Shown: positions 8,055 through 16,464 of the stretch, piece by piece | Position numbering within the stretch: the first letter of the stretch is position 1 | Layout: each line of letters starts with the position of its first letter | Source: an uncultured Bacteroidia bacterium | Lineage (GTDB): Bacteria > Bacteroidota > Bacteroidia > Bacteroidales > CAJPTX01 | Direction: 5' to 3' | Assembly (NCBI GenBank): GCA_938038735.1 | Contig: CALHSW010000006.1 | Coordinates: 1-25,521 of the forward strand | Length of the DNA: 25,521 nucleotides | Made by a program: the position numbers and the translations under genes | The notes under the pieces: model-generated | What the model was told of the DNA's origin: nothing | What the model saw: only the letters and a program-made list of their open reading frames with translations | The model's database searches: none

Positions 8055-9197
8055 ATGAAGAGTCAAAGGTTTCAGTGGCTGTTGCTATTGGCTACAGCAG
8101 TGGTGATTGCATTCTCTACGGGATGCGAGAAGAAGGAAGATAAAGAGGAAGTGAAGGGGAGTGAGGTTTTAAAAGGTAAGGTGACTGACAAGAAGGAGTT
8201 GAAGGCCAACGTGGAGTATGCGCTTGATGGTTCGTTGATAGTGGAAGCGGGCGGGGAGCTGACGATTCCTGCGGGAACTGTAGTGAAAGCGAAGCCTGGT
8301 TTCAACTCCTATATCCTGGTGGCGAGGGGTGGAAAAATCTACATCAATGGCACGGCAGACAAGCCGGTAAAATTGATTCCGGACGATGAGAATGCGAAGG
8401 GTGGCTACTGGGGAGGCTTAATCATTAATGGATACGCCCCGCTTACGTCAGGACAAAAGGAGTTTAACACGGAGATAAATGCGCAGTATCCGTATGGGGG
8501 CGACAAGAAGGATGATAACTCTGGTGTAGTTACCTATTTAATCATTGATGGGGCGGGTGCGCAGTCAAATGATAATATTGAGCACAATGGTTTGACCCTC
8601 AATGGAGTAGGTAGTGGCACTAAGATAGAGAATGTGTACGTCTTGAATTCAGCGGATGATGGTATTGAATTCTTTGGCGGCTGTGTGAACGTAACCAATC
8701 TGTTGGTGGTGAACTCGGATGATGATATGTTTGACTTCACGCAGGGCTATAAGGGTACGCTAAAGAACTGCTACGGTCGCTGGGAGAAAGGCTATACGAG
8801 TACCGAGAAGGATCCGCGTGGCGTTGAAGTGGATGGGAATCATGATGGGGAGCATCAGGACGACCTAGAGCAGAGCAATTTCACTATAGAGAACATGACT
8901 ATAGAGCTTCTGTGTGACTATGTAATGCAGGATGCCATGAAGATACGCCGTGGGGCTACGGTTGTAGTAAAGAATGCTTTGGTCAAGGGGGGCAAGGTAG
9001 ATAATTGTGTTGATTTGAGCGACAAGATGGGCGATGCGGAGAAGGTAACCATCTCCTATACCCTTGGTGGAACGACCTGCATCAAAGATGAAGTGGTGCT
9101 GGGTGGCGTTCCCGCGGAGAAAGCAACAATTAATAATGTTAAAGGTAATACCGGTTGCCCACAAAGTCTGTTTGGGTGGACTGGCTATAAGTTTTAG
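8055..9197 (+). CDS. Right-handed beta-helix lipoprotein with Asp-rich loops, partner of the upstream receptor
   Basis: The 380-residue product has a lipoprotein signal with Cys24 in AFSTGC, followed by a charged linker (EKKEDKEEVKG). The mature part reads as a parallel beta-helix: an N-terminal capping segment (GGELTIPAGTVVKAKPGF, YWGGLIINGYAPL), then coils that share a pattern such as ENVYVLNSADDGIEFFGG and TNLLVVNSDDDMFDFTQG. Asp/Glu/His-rich stretches (PRGVEVDGNHDGEHQDDLEQ) could bind metal or a cationic ligand (inference). Similar proteins are sometimes mislabelled 'multidrug transporter' in databases, but nothing here suggests a transporter. The ATG at 8055 gives a proper lipoprotein signal. 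An upstream ATG at 8007 would add a cysteine-rich, unlikely leader. It probably sits at the cell surface with the receptor encoded 44 bases upstream. Confidence 0.75.
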   Translation: MKSQRFQWLLLLATAVVIAFSTGCEKKEDKEEVKGSEVLKGKVTDKKELKANVEYALDGSLIVEAGGELTIPAGTVVKAKPGFNSYILVARGGKIYINGTADKPVKLIPDDENAKGGYWGGLIINGYAPLTSGQKEFNTEINAQYPYGGDKKDDNSGVVTYLIIDGAGAQSNDNIEHNGLTLNGVGSGTKIENVYVLNSADDGIEFFGGCVNVTNLLVVNSDDDMFDFTQGYKGTLKNCYGRWEKGYTSTEKDPRGVEVDGNHDGEHQDDLEQSNFTIENMTIELLCDYVMQDAMKIRRGATVVVKNALVKGGKVDNCVDLSDKMGDAEKVTISYTLGGTTCIKDEVVLGGVPAEKATINNVKGNTGCPQSLFGWTGYKF

Positions 9198-9210
9198 TGT
9201 TTGAGGAGAG

Positions 9211-9260
9211 TAGACATAAAGAGAGCGGAAGGCAGTTGCCTTCCGCTCTCTTTATGTCTA
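9211..9260. terminator. Bidirectional terminator, 24-bp perfect stem
   Basis: Two 24-base arms (beginning TAGACATAAAGAGAGC and ending GCTCTCTTTATGTCTA) are perfect inverted repeats separated by 2 bases. The hairpin lies between the stop of the beta-helix lipoprotein gene at 9197 and the converging glmS stop at 9309. Because it is symmetric with A/T-rich outer ends, it can serve both operons. Confidence 0.8.
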
Positions 9261-9308
9261 CTGTAGTACTGTTCGTAGGGGGTGCGTTCGCATCTAGCTC
9301 TTTCCGTT

Positions 9309-11144
9309 TTATTCTACGGTTACCGACTTCGCGAGATTGCGTGGCCTATCAACGTTGCAGCCACGTAGCAGCGCAATATGATACGCGAGGAGCTGTAGGG
9401 GTATCACCGCTAGAATGCATTCCACTACCGGTTTGGCGGAGGGAATTTCTATGCAGTAGTCAGCCATGGCACGTATCTGCTCATCTCCCTCTGTGACTAT
9501 AGCAATCACCTTCCCATGCCGTGCCTTCACCTCCTGCACGTTGTTCACTATCTTTTCGTAGCTACTGTCCTTGCCCGCAATAACCACCACGGGCATGTGC
9601 TCATCAATGAGCGCAATGGGGCCATGCTTCATCTCTGCGGCAGGGTAGCCTTCCGCATGGATATAGCTTATCTCTTTCAGCTTTAGCGCGCCCTCAAGGG
9701 CCACCGGGTAGAAGAAGCCACGACCGAGGTAGAGGAAGTTGTTCGCATTATAAAACTGATGAGCAATCCTTTCCACCATAGGATTGCCCTGTAGAATGCG
9801 CGTTACCTTATCGGGCACCTCTAGAATTTCATGGATGTATTCGCGGTATAGCGAATCGGTGAGAAACCCCCTACGGTAGCCTAGGAGTATCGAAAGCATG
9901 GAGAGGACAGTCACCTGCGTGGTGAACGCCTTGGTGGAGGCTACGCCTAGCTCAGGGCCTGCGTGTGTGTAAACACCGGCCTGCGTCTCTCGCGAGATGG
10001 ACGACCCCACCACGTTGCAAATCCCTATCACTAATGCCCCCATGCGTTTGGCTAAACGTATAGCTTCGAGGGTATCGGCGGTTTCGCCGCTTTGGCTAAT
10101 CGCCAGCACCACGTCGCCGGGGGTAATAATCGGATTGCGGTAGCGGAACTCAGAGGCGTACTCCACCTCTACCGACATTCTCGCTACCTCCTCAATGAGA
10201 TACTCCCCGACAAGCCCCGCATGCCACGATGTGCCGCACGCCACAATGATAATCCGTTTCGCATCGATGAGCGATGGAAGAACCCTGTACAGTCCCCCTA
10301 GCATCACGTAGTCTTGGTTCGGACCAATACGTCCGCGAAAGGTGTCGGAAATACTCTTGGGCTGTTCGTAGATCTCTTTAAGCATGTAGTGGGGGAACTG
10401 ACCGAGCTCGGTGTCCTCCACGTCCCAATCTATTGTCTGCACCTGCGGGGTCAACAGCTCGTTCTGCATGTTCTTAAGCTGTAGATTGCCGTGCGACATT
10501 ATAGCCATGTCGCCATCATTGAGCATGATGACGTTGCTGGTGTGCTCCGCGATGGGCGTGGCATCCGATGCAACAAAGTACTCTTTATTGCCAACCCCAA
10601 CCACTAAAGGACTTCCTAACCGGGCGGCAATCAGCAAGTCGGGCGTATCAACGCACATTACGCAAATACCGTACGCACCTATAACTTTACGAAGGGCCAG
10701 CTGTACAGCCTCTTCAGGCGTGATATTACCCTTGCAGTAGATATACTCAATAAGATTGACTAGAACCTCTGTATCGGTTTCCGATTGGAAGGTGTACCCC
10801 CGTCGCTTCAGCTTCTCCTTTAGCGCACGGTAGTTCTCTATGATACCATTATGCACCAGCACAAATTTACCGTGCATGGATCTATGAGGGTGGGCGTTAA
10901 CGTCGTTTGGCTCCCCATGCGTGGCCCAGCGCGTGTGCCCAATGCCGAGAACCCCATTGACAGGGGACTCTCCGATGTGTTCAATCAGATTGTTAACGTC
11001 TCCCTTGGCTTTATACAGGTGCATCGAGTCACCGTACACGCAGACCCCCGCCGAATCGTACCCACGGTACTCTAGCTTACGCAGACCCCCAATCACAATG
11101 GGGAAGGCCTGCTGCGAGCCAATGTATCCTACAATGCCGCACAT
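9309..11144 (-). CDS. glmS: Glutamine--fructose-6-phosphate aminotransferase (isomerizing)
   Basis: The 611-residue enzyme converts fructose-6-phosphate and glutamine to glucosamine-6-phosphate, the first committed step to UDP-GlcNAc for peptidoglycan and lipopolysaccharide. The N-terminus MCGIVGYIG provides the class II amidotransferase nucleophile Cys2. HTRWATHGEPN, HNGIIENY and SETDTEVLVNL complete that domain (about residues 2-230). Two SIS domains follow, with CGTSWHAGL, ISQSGETADTLEA and TKAFTTQ in the first and AEGYPAAEMKHGPIALI in the second. The protein ends with the conserved DRPRNLAKSVTVE tail. Length is normal and no key residue is missing. The ATG is four bases after the DUF4270 stop, so it is the last gene of a reverse-strand operon. 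No glmS ribozyme is expected in this phylum and there is no room for one. Confidence 0.97.
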   Translation of the reverse strand: MCGIVGYIGSQQAFPIVIGGLRKLEYRGYDSAGVCVYGDSMHLYKAKGDVNNLIEHIGESPVNGVLGIGHTRWATHGEPNDVNAHPHRSMHGKFVLVHNGIIENYRALKEKLKRRGYTFQSETDTEVLVNLIEYIYCKGNITPEEAVQLALRKVIGAYGICVMCVDTPDLLIAARLGSPLVVGVGNKEYFVASDATPIAEHTSNVIMLNDGDMAIMSHGNLQLKNMQNELLTPQVQTIDWDVEDTELGQFPHYMLKEIYEQPKSISDTFRGRIGPNQDYVMLGGLYRVLPSLIDAKRIIIVACGTSWHAGLVGEYLIEEVARMSVEVEYASEFRYRNPIITPGDVVLAISQSGETADTLEAIRLAKRMGALVIGICNVVGSSISRETQAGVYTHAGPELGVASTKAFTTQVTVLSMLSILLGYRRGFLTDSLYREYIHEILEVPDKVTRILQGNPMVERIAHQFYNANNFLYLGRGFFYPVALEGALKLKEISYIHAEGYPAAEMKHGPIALIDEHMPVVVIAGKDSSYEKIVNNVQEVKARHGKVIAIVTEGDEQIRAMADYCIEIPSAKPVVECILAVIPLQLLAYHIALLRGCNVDRPRNLAKSVTVE

Positions 11145-11148
11145 CGTT

Positions 11149-12447
11149 TTAGAGCTTTGTGTAAGTGATAACTAAACGGGCTGGACGCTTCGCATTGTGG
11201 CTAGTACCCACAACTAAACGACCAATCCCTGTAAACGTACTGGCGGGGAAAACGTGCAACGAAGATGGGTAGTTTCGATCGTTCAGAAGGTGCTGTATGT
11301 AGCTCGTTACGTTGAGCACGTAGCACTTTCGCATCGGGTCGTACAGCCCGCTGTACGTATTGGAAGAGAGCGACGCGTCGATAATCGGCACGTACTTCGA
11401 CCCACTTTTCACAAAGCTAGCGAGGCCGTAGACAATCGTGTCGGCACTTGGAGCACTACTCTCATCGGCAGCGATTAGAAGCTGCGCGCGCTGCACGGTT
11501 ATGGCCCCCTTAGCTTTCCATTGATCGTAAAACTGTGAAAAGTCAACCGACATGATCGCTCCGCCATCGCCCATCAGGTAGGCGACACCGCTTGTCTCTT
11601 GGTCATCGCTAGTCATGCCCATTGCGGTTTCTAGCTTTGACCCGCTGATGTCATTGTCAATTAGGTTGCAATGCCTACGTTTACTCCATATGGGCAATTT
11701 GAGCGTTTGCTCTTCACTTTTGTCATCGAGCCATGAAATGGCTATTCCCGTATTCGCATCGCTTATGTTAAAGAACTGCATCAACCCAGCGCTTGTCGCA
11801 TCGACCCGCTCTGCAACGATGTACAGCCCGGGGAATTCAGAACAAAATTTCTCTGGGGAATATCCGTTTGCTATCAGGTTTCTCATCCAGCGTGTACCCA
11901 TCTCCTTGGGAAGCTCCAGCTCCACGTCCTTTGCGCTTTCGTCCACGGTTATAGAACCAAGCGACTCCCCCCGCGGCACGTCACCTATTGCCTTGTCGAT
12001 TCCATCGTAGGTTGCCTGCGTTGCCTCATAGACATCAATTTTCAACTGCCCCTTCCCGAAACGATTGCGTATGTGAAGGCGAAGTTTCGTTGATGTTGCC
12101 TCCATCTCGGGCTTAAAACCCTTTGCCATACTTATGGGGAAGAACTCCGCAGCGAGCGCGCACGTGGTTTTACCGAAGATGCCATCGTACACCTCCCCGA
12201 GCGAAAAGTCGGTAAAACTTTTTATGCGGCTCGTGTCGTTTTGAACCGTGGACATCTTCAACGCGCCAACGGAGTCTGTAACCATTGCATGGCGCTCGTT
12301 CTTGGGTATAAACTCCGCGCCGAATTCACTCCTATCGGCCTGGCAGCTAGAGAATACTCCGCTCGTTGAAACTGCTGCAAGCAGCAGGGGGGCAACCGTG
12401 CTACTTAGGAGCCGCTGCCGTACTGTTAAGTTCTTTGTAGACCTCAT
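11149..12447 (-). CDS. DUF4270 lipoprotein
   Basis: The 432-residue product is a predicted lipoprotein with a long signal (hydrophobic APLLLAAVSTSGVF core) and Cys35 in FSSC. Early features are the segments EFIPKNERHAMVTDSVGALK, TDFSLGEVYDGIFGKTTCAL and TKLRLHIRNRFG. The rest is beta-rich and ends in YPSSLHVFPAS and RPARLVITYTKL. These are typical of the DUF4270 family, which is restricted to Bacteroidota, has no assigned function and is often found beside the small glycogen synthase-like gene, as here. The chosen ATG at 12447 lies inside the upstream gene, a 47-base overlap. A start at 12501 is possible but would add residues that do not look like a signal peptide. It is in one operon with the glycogen synthase-like gene and glmS. 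Confidence 0.8.
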   Translation of the reverse strand: MRSTKNLTVRQRLLSSTVAPLLLAAVSTSGVFSSCQADRSEFGAEFIPKNERHAMVTDSVGALKMSTVQNDTSRIKSFTDFSLGEVYDGIFGKTTCALAAEFFPISMAKGFKPEMEATSTKLRLHIRNRFGKGQLKIDVYEATQATYDGIDKAIGDVPRGESLGSITVDESAKDVELELPKEMGTRWMRNLIANGYSPEKFCSEFPGLYIVAERVDATSAGLMQFFNISDANTGIAISWLDDKSEEQTLKLPIWSKRRHCNLIDNDISGSKLETAMGMTSDDQETSGVAYLMGDGGAIMSVDFSQFYDQWKAKGAITVQRAQLLIAADESSAPSADTIVYGLASFVKSGSKYVPIIDASLSSNTYSGLYDPMRKCYVLNVTSYIQHLLNDRNYPSSLHVFPASTFTGIGRLVVGTSHNAKRPARLVITYTKL

Positions 12448-13216
12448 CGATGTTGTCCAGCTGTCGTAAATCGTAGACTTTACGTCCGATTGATTCTGCA
12501 TATTGAAGTACTTCTTGTATAGCGTTACTTTCGCAGTAGCTCACCGCATCGCTATTGCGCACCGCCATCCGGCAGAGCGACGCGTGCGTTGCCGTCCGTA
12601 TATCTTGTGCATCCTCTTCGTTTGCTTTGAGCCCCTGCAACGTCCTCTCCGGGTTTTCGCCCGACACCTCTTCGCCATCGTCCTCATAGAGCGAAAAAAG
12701 AACCTTAGCGCGGTTTAGCGCCGCATCGTTCGCATGGTTCTTCTTGAGTAGAAGGGGAATGAACGATGTGAACCATCCCGAACAATGGATGATGTCTGGA
12801 ATCCAACGCAGCTTCTTCACCGTCTCCAGCACCCCTCGCGCGTAGAACAGCGCCCGTGCATCATTATCGGGGTAGGGCATGCCTAGCTGATCGTGCGTAA
12901 TGCCGCGCCGCAGAAAGAAATCCTCATTGTCAATGAAGTACACCTGGAGCCGCAGCGCGGTTAGCGATGCCACCTTGATATTCAGGGGATGGTCACCTCC
13001 CGCAACCCCGATATTCAACCCTGAGAGGCGTAGCACATCGTGGAGCTGGTTCCGCCGTTCGTTGATTACGCCGAACTTCGGCATGAAGATACGCGTTTCA
13101 TACCCCGCCTCCTGCGCGCTCTGCGGAATCTTGGACCCCAAGACCGACATCTGCGTCCCCACCACGTATGGTTCTATCTCCTGATTGACAAAAAGTACTC
13201 TCTGATGCTTTCCCAT
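12401..13216 (-). CDS. Glycogen/starch synthase N-terminal-half protein (GT5-like)
   Basis: The 271-residue protein matches only the N-terminal Rossmann half of GT5 glycogen/starch synthases: VLFVNQEIEPYVVGTQMSVL, SAQEAGYETRIFMPKFGVIN, YFIDNEDFF, DNDARALFYARGVLE and PDIIHCSGWFTSFIPLLLKK. Normal GT5 enzymes have ~470-500 residues and an early KTGGL motif that binds ADP-glucose. Here that position reads VVGTQ, and the C-terminal GT-B half is absent. The open reading frame ends cleanly and is followed by DUF4270, so this is a known short family in Bacteroidota and not a local truncation. Classical glycosyl transfer seems unlikely, and a regulatory or sugar-binding role is possible (inference). 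It is the first gene of the operon with DUF4270 and glmS. Confidence 0.85.
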   Translation of the reverse strand: MGKHQRVLFVNQEIEPYVVGTQMSVLGSKIPQSAQEAGYETRIFMPKFGVINERRNQLHDVLRLSGLNIGVAGGDHPLNIKVASLTALRLQVYFIDNEDFFLRRGITHDQLGMPYPDNDARALFYARGVLETVKKLRWIPDIIHCSGWFTSFIPLLLKKNHANDAALNRAKVLFSLYEDDGEEVSGENPERTLQGLKANEEDAQDIRTATHASLCRMAVRNSDAVSYCESNAIQEVLQYAESIGRKVYDLRQLDNIDEVYKELNSTAAAPK

Positions 13217-13290
13217 TTACACATTCCTTTCTCTCTAGCGCCACGCATAGAGACCCCTACAGGCACGGCGCCGCGTACAACCCTCCACTG

Positions 13291-13298
13291 CAAAGGTA
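13291..13298 (-). promoter_or_regulatory. Possible -7 box for the glycogen synthase-like/DUF4270/glmS operon
   Basis: Read on the reverse strand this is TACCTTTG, matching the Bacteroidota -7 element, 75 bases upstream of the ATG at 13216 and just past the stop of the VIT-VWA gene. The expected TTTG 19-20 bases upstream is not present, so the call is tentative. Readthrough from the VIT-VWA gene is also possible, since I see no terminator between them. Confidence 0.35.
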
Positions 13299-13324
13299 CG
13301 AAATTTTTGCTACTTCCTTTCCCT

Positions 13325-16252
13325 TTACTTGAAGCGTACGCTACCAATCTTCACCGTTTCCCCCTTCCCGTCGATACGGAAAAGCAGCTCGTGGCGCTCC
13401 TCTTCGGCCGTGCCGTAGTGCAGGTAGCACACCGCACGAACGTACTTCGGCACGATGCTGCTCTGCGTGTGGTCGGCGAAGAGCCGGGCGCAGATTAAAT
13501 ACTCTCCCTTTGTCCCCTTCCGGTGCATGAACTCTTCGGGGCCGTACCCCTGCGTGATGTCGTTTGACAGCTTGCCCAGGGCTTGGGTCATTCGGTTGCC
13601 GTAGTAGCATTCCTCCCCATCGGGGAGCGTTACGTGGAGGTCTACATCGGTGTCGTCATTGCTCCACGACAGCACGATCCGCACGTCCACCGGCTCCTGC
13701 TTGATGAGGCGCTTGTCAATGGCTGAGAGGTTCAGCCCCTGCGTGCCGTGGCGCATGAGGAGACCGTTAAGTTCGTTCAGGCAGATGAGGTCTACGCCAT
13801 TGAAACGCTGCTCCCAATCGCCCGTTGACACCCTGTAGAGCAGGTCTACTGCCTCCTGTAGCTTGCCCTGCGCCTCGCACACCAGCGCGAGGTCCCTGAA
13901 CGACTGCGGCTCGTACGCTGCATCCTCGGTGATTTTTCTGTATAGCTCCTCAGCCTCGGATAGCCTGCCGATACGTTCCAGTGCCTGCCCAAGGGCGCGG
14001 TGGAGTTCGGTGGAGCCTAGCTCCATCTCGAGGAGGTTGGATAGGACCTGGAATGCAAAGGCCTTATCGCCCTGCCTCTCGAAGAATCCACCCGCGTCGA
14101 GGTAGAACGAGGGCACCTCGCCGTACTCCCGCTTGAGCCGATAGTACGTTTCTTTTTGCTTTGATTTATCAGCGTATTCTAGCACCTTGAGGTAGGGGGA
14201 GTCGGAATCCCATGCGGTGATGGCTACGCTGCCGCGCGTAGGGGCGGATCCTGACACCCCTTTAACAACTATCTCGTCCATAACGGCTGACTCATCTGTA
14301 GCTTCCAGCGCGTCCACTTGGCGATAGCCATACAGCGCCCCTGCCATTCCTTCTAGCGCAGCGGCCTCACTGGTCGGCTCGGATGCAACCCTACGAGCAC
14401 TTGTGGCCCCCAGCAGCCGCCTTATCATTCCGGGGCGCCGAGTGGCTTCCAGCTTTTTCTTTTGTGGGGGTTCTACCTCGCCGCGCCACCATTTGCTCTG
14501 TTCGTTAGACCTTTCCACGAGCGACTCCAGCCGTTCCTTCGCGACAGAGTCTTCGTTCCTCTTCAGGCGGGTGATTATCGCTTCGTACTCCTCGCGTAGC
14601 TCTGCCGGCGGCTCAATGGCGTACTGCGCGTAGTCCTCCACGTCTTCAAGCACGATGAGTGACGTTTTCTCGGTGGCTACGCCGTGCCGCTGCGCTAGCG
14701 CTTCGGCCTCCACATCCCTGCCGAGGCTGCGGAGGCGTGCCATCTCCTGCTGCACGTAGCTCCGGCGCAGCAGGGCCGCAATGTCGGCATCATGCCACAC
14801 ATTTTGACCCTGGTCCAAAGCTACTGTGCTTTCCTGTACTTTTTCCTTCCCCACCTGCTGCGCAATGGTTACGCGCTGTAGCCCCTTCTTGGCGGTGCCG
14901 AATATCCACTCGCCCTGCCCGTGCAGCAGGGTGGGGCATGCGTAGCGTTCGCCGCCGTTGGGTTGCCACCATAGCACCCTGTGGGTTTCTGAGTGGAGGA
15001 GCGCTGCGGCGGCTGCCGTTGAGAGCTGTGTGAGGTCCACGAATTGCCCCCCGTGCGTGAGGGCAGCCTGCTGTAGCCACCGTGCGTTGCGCGTCGTACC
15101 AAAGTTTATTGTATGCAGTTTCCCTTTCACCTGGGGCTGCGCCGCTGCATGTGGCGCGGTTTGCACGCCGTCGCAGAAAAGCAGCACCTCATCGCCTGGC
15201 AGCTTATCCCACGCCACGCTGTTCATGTCGGTAGCCCCATCGTACGCTATCGCGTCGATGGCCTTTAGGAGCGCATCGCCATTGCCGTTTTTGATGTCAA
15301 ACCGCTGCGGTTGGCTGGCGGCAATGTTGAATGTGATCAGGGTCACCCTGCAGTTGCCCAGCCACGCAAGGTATTCTGTCAGTAGCTTTTTAGCCGTTGC
15401 GATATCGCCCTTTCCCGCGGATCCCGACGCGTCCCACACCACGCAGAGCTCAGCTGGCTTTGCGGCTAGCTTCTTCCCGGCTGCGGGCGTCACGAACGTG
15501 GCGTATACCATTCCCTCTCCATCCGTAGCCGCAATGAGCGGTTGTTGAACGGGTCTAGGTAGATGTATTTTAACCGTTTCAGTCAGCCTAGCATCGGCTT
15601 TCTCGTAGCGCCACACCGACTCGTTACGCCCCGCGATGAAGGTAGCCCCATCGAGCCCCTCCACCCTGGCATTGTCCACGGGGCGTTCCACTACCCGGAT
15701 TTTGATTGATAGCTCCTTTAGCGCATTTTCAAAGGTGTAGGGCATTTCAAAGGCATCGCCATCAGCCCCGTGCAGCAGCGCGTGGTCAAGCGTTATCACC
15801 ACCCGCCTATGGCCCTTCGCGGTGAAGGGGTAGACGCGCGCGGTGAAGAGGTTCTCCGCGGTCTGCTCAATGAGCGCGGGGTCTATCCCCCTACGTTTCA
15901 CGGCGTTAAACGCCTTGCGCCCGGTGGACTTTGGCACTGGCACGGCGGCGCGTAGCTTGCCATTGATGTCTAGCTCAAACTGCCCCAGCCGCCAGCCCGG
16001 GGCGAGGGGGAGGGTGAAGGTCCCCTCAAGCGTTCTATCGTTGGGGTTGTAGAAATCAATATCGAATCGGGTAGTTGCTAGTCCACCCACCACGAGGCTT
16101 TCCACCGTTACGCGCTGCGCCACGATGGGTTCTGTCGTTTTGTCGCCCCGCGTTGTCATGCCAATTGTGTATCCTTGTTCCGCCATTGCCACATTCGCTA
16201 TTAGAGTCCCAAGCAGGGGGAGGAGTATGATAAATTTTCCGTTGTAACGCAT
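13325..16252 (-). CDS. VIT-VWA-TPR-DUF2135 domain protein
   Basis: The 975-residue exported protein has an N-terminal signal (IILLPLLGTLIANVAMA). A VIT domain spans about residues 35-165 (VAQRVTVESLVVGGLATTRF, PKSTGRKAF, LFTARVYPF). A von Willebrand A domain starts near 265, with a partly intact MIDAS motif D274-A-S-G-S278. Residues ~740-830 read as TPR-like helices (LHRALGQALERIGRLSEAEE, LALVCEAQGKLQEAVDLLYR). The C-terminal ~110 residues match DUF2135/YfaP-like sequence (VRIVLSWSNDDTDVDLHVTL, a KGTKGEYLICARLF stretch, LLFRIDGKGETVKIGSV). Near residue 665 there is an EIVVKG motif like those in receptor N-terminal domains. The function is unknown. VWA and TPR parts suggest metal-dependent protein interactions at the envelope. 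It is divergent from the atoE-like gene. Confidence 0.85.
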   Translation of the reverse strand: MRYNGKFIILLPLLGTLIANVAMAEQGYTIGMTTRGDKTTEPIVAQRVTVESLVVGGLATTRFDIDFYNPNDRTLEGTFTLPLAPGWRLGQFELDINGKLRAAVPVPKSTGRKAFNAVKRRGIDPALIEQTAENLFTARVYPFTAKGHRRVVITLDHALLHGADGDAFEMPYTFENALKELSIKIRVVERPVDNARVEGLDGATFIAGRNESVWRYEKADARLTETVKIHLPRPVQQPLIAATDGEGMVYATFVTPAAGKKLAAKPAELCVVWDASGSAGKGDIATAKKLLTEYLAWLGNCRVTLITFNIAASQPQRFDIKNGNGDALLKAIDAIAYDGATDMNSVAWDKLPGDEVLLFCDGVQTAPHAAAQPQVKGKLHTINFGTTRNARWLQQAALTHGGQFVDLTQLSTAAAAALLHSETHRVLWWQPNGGERYACPTLLHGQGEWIFGTAKKGLQRVTIAQQVGKEKVQESTVALDQGQNVWHDADIAALLRRSYVQQEMARLRSLGRDVEAEALAQRHGVATEKTSLIVLEDVEDYAQYAIEPPAELREEYEAIITRLKRNEDSVAKERLESLVERSNEQSKWWRGEVEPPQKKKLEATRRPGMIRRLLGATSARRVASEPTSEAAALEGMAGALYGYRQVDALEATDESAVMDEIVVKGVSGSAPTRGSVAITAWDSDSPYLKVLEYADKSKQKETYYRLKREYGEVPSFYLDAGGFFERQGDKAFAFQVLSNLLEMELGSTELHRALGQALERIGRLSEAEELYRKITEDAAYEPQSFRDLALVCEAQGKLQEAVDLLYRVSTGDWEQRFNGVDLICLNELNGLLMRHGTQGLNLSAIDKRLIKQEPVDVRIVLSWSNDDTDVDLHVTLPDGEECYYGNRMTQALGKLSNDITQGYGPEEFMHRKGTKGEYLICARLFADHTQSSIVPKYVRAVCYLHYGTAEEERHELLFRIDGKGETVKIGSVRFK

Positions 16253-16429
16253 CTTTCAAAATCGGTTATTGCCCCATCTGACAGCTAGTCTGCGTGCTAT
16301 TCCCTCAGAACTCTTTTCGTCTGCCTACATGGCTTACAGATGGTGCGATTCAAATAGTATCGCGTTGTTATTACGTTTTTCGTTCAGTTCAAATAGCGTG
16401 CCGAAGTTCAATGTTTCGGCATTTTGCTA

Positions 16430-16437
16430 TATCTTTG
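16430..16437 (+). promoter_or_regulatory. Possible -7 box upstream of the AtoE-like transporter
   Basis: TATCTTTG matches TAnnTTTG and lies 27 bases before the ATG at 16465. The position 19 bases upstream reads TTCA, a poor match to TTTG. The 212-base region between the divergent VIT-VWA gene and this one holds nothing else I can identify. Confidence 0.4.
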
Positions 16438-16464
16438 CGGGGCAGTTAAAAATTCAGTGCGGCC

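Noticed and set aside
14958..15548. 196-codon open frame antisense to the VIT-VWA gene
   Set aside because: It is a shadow of a clearly coding gene whose domains are intact on the reverse strand.
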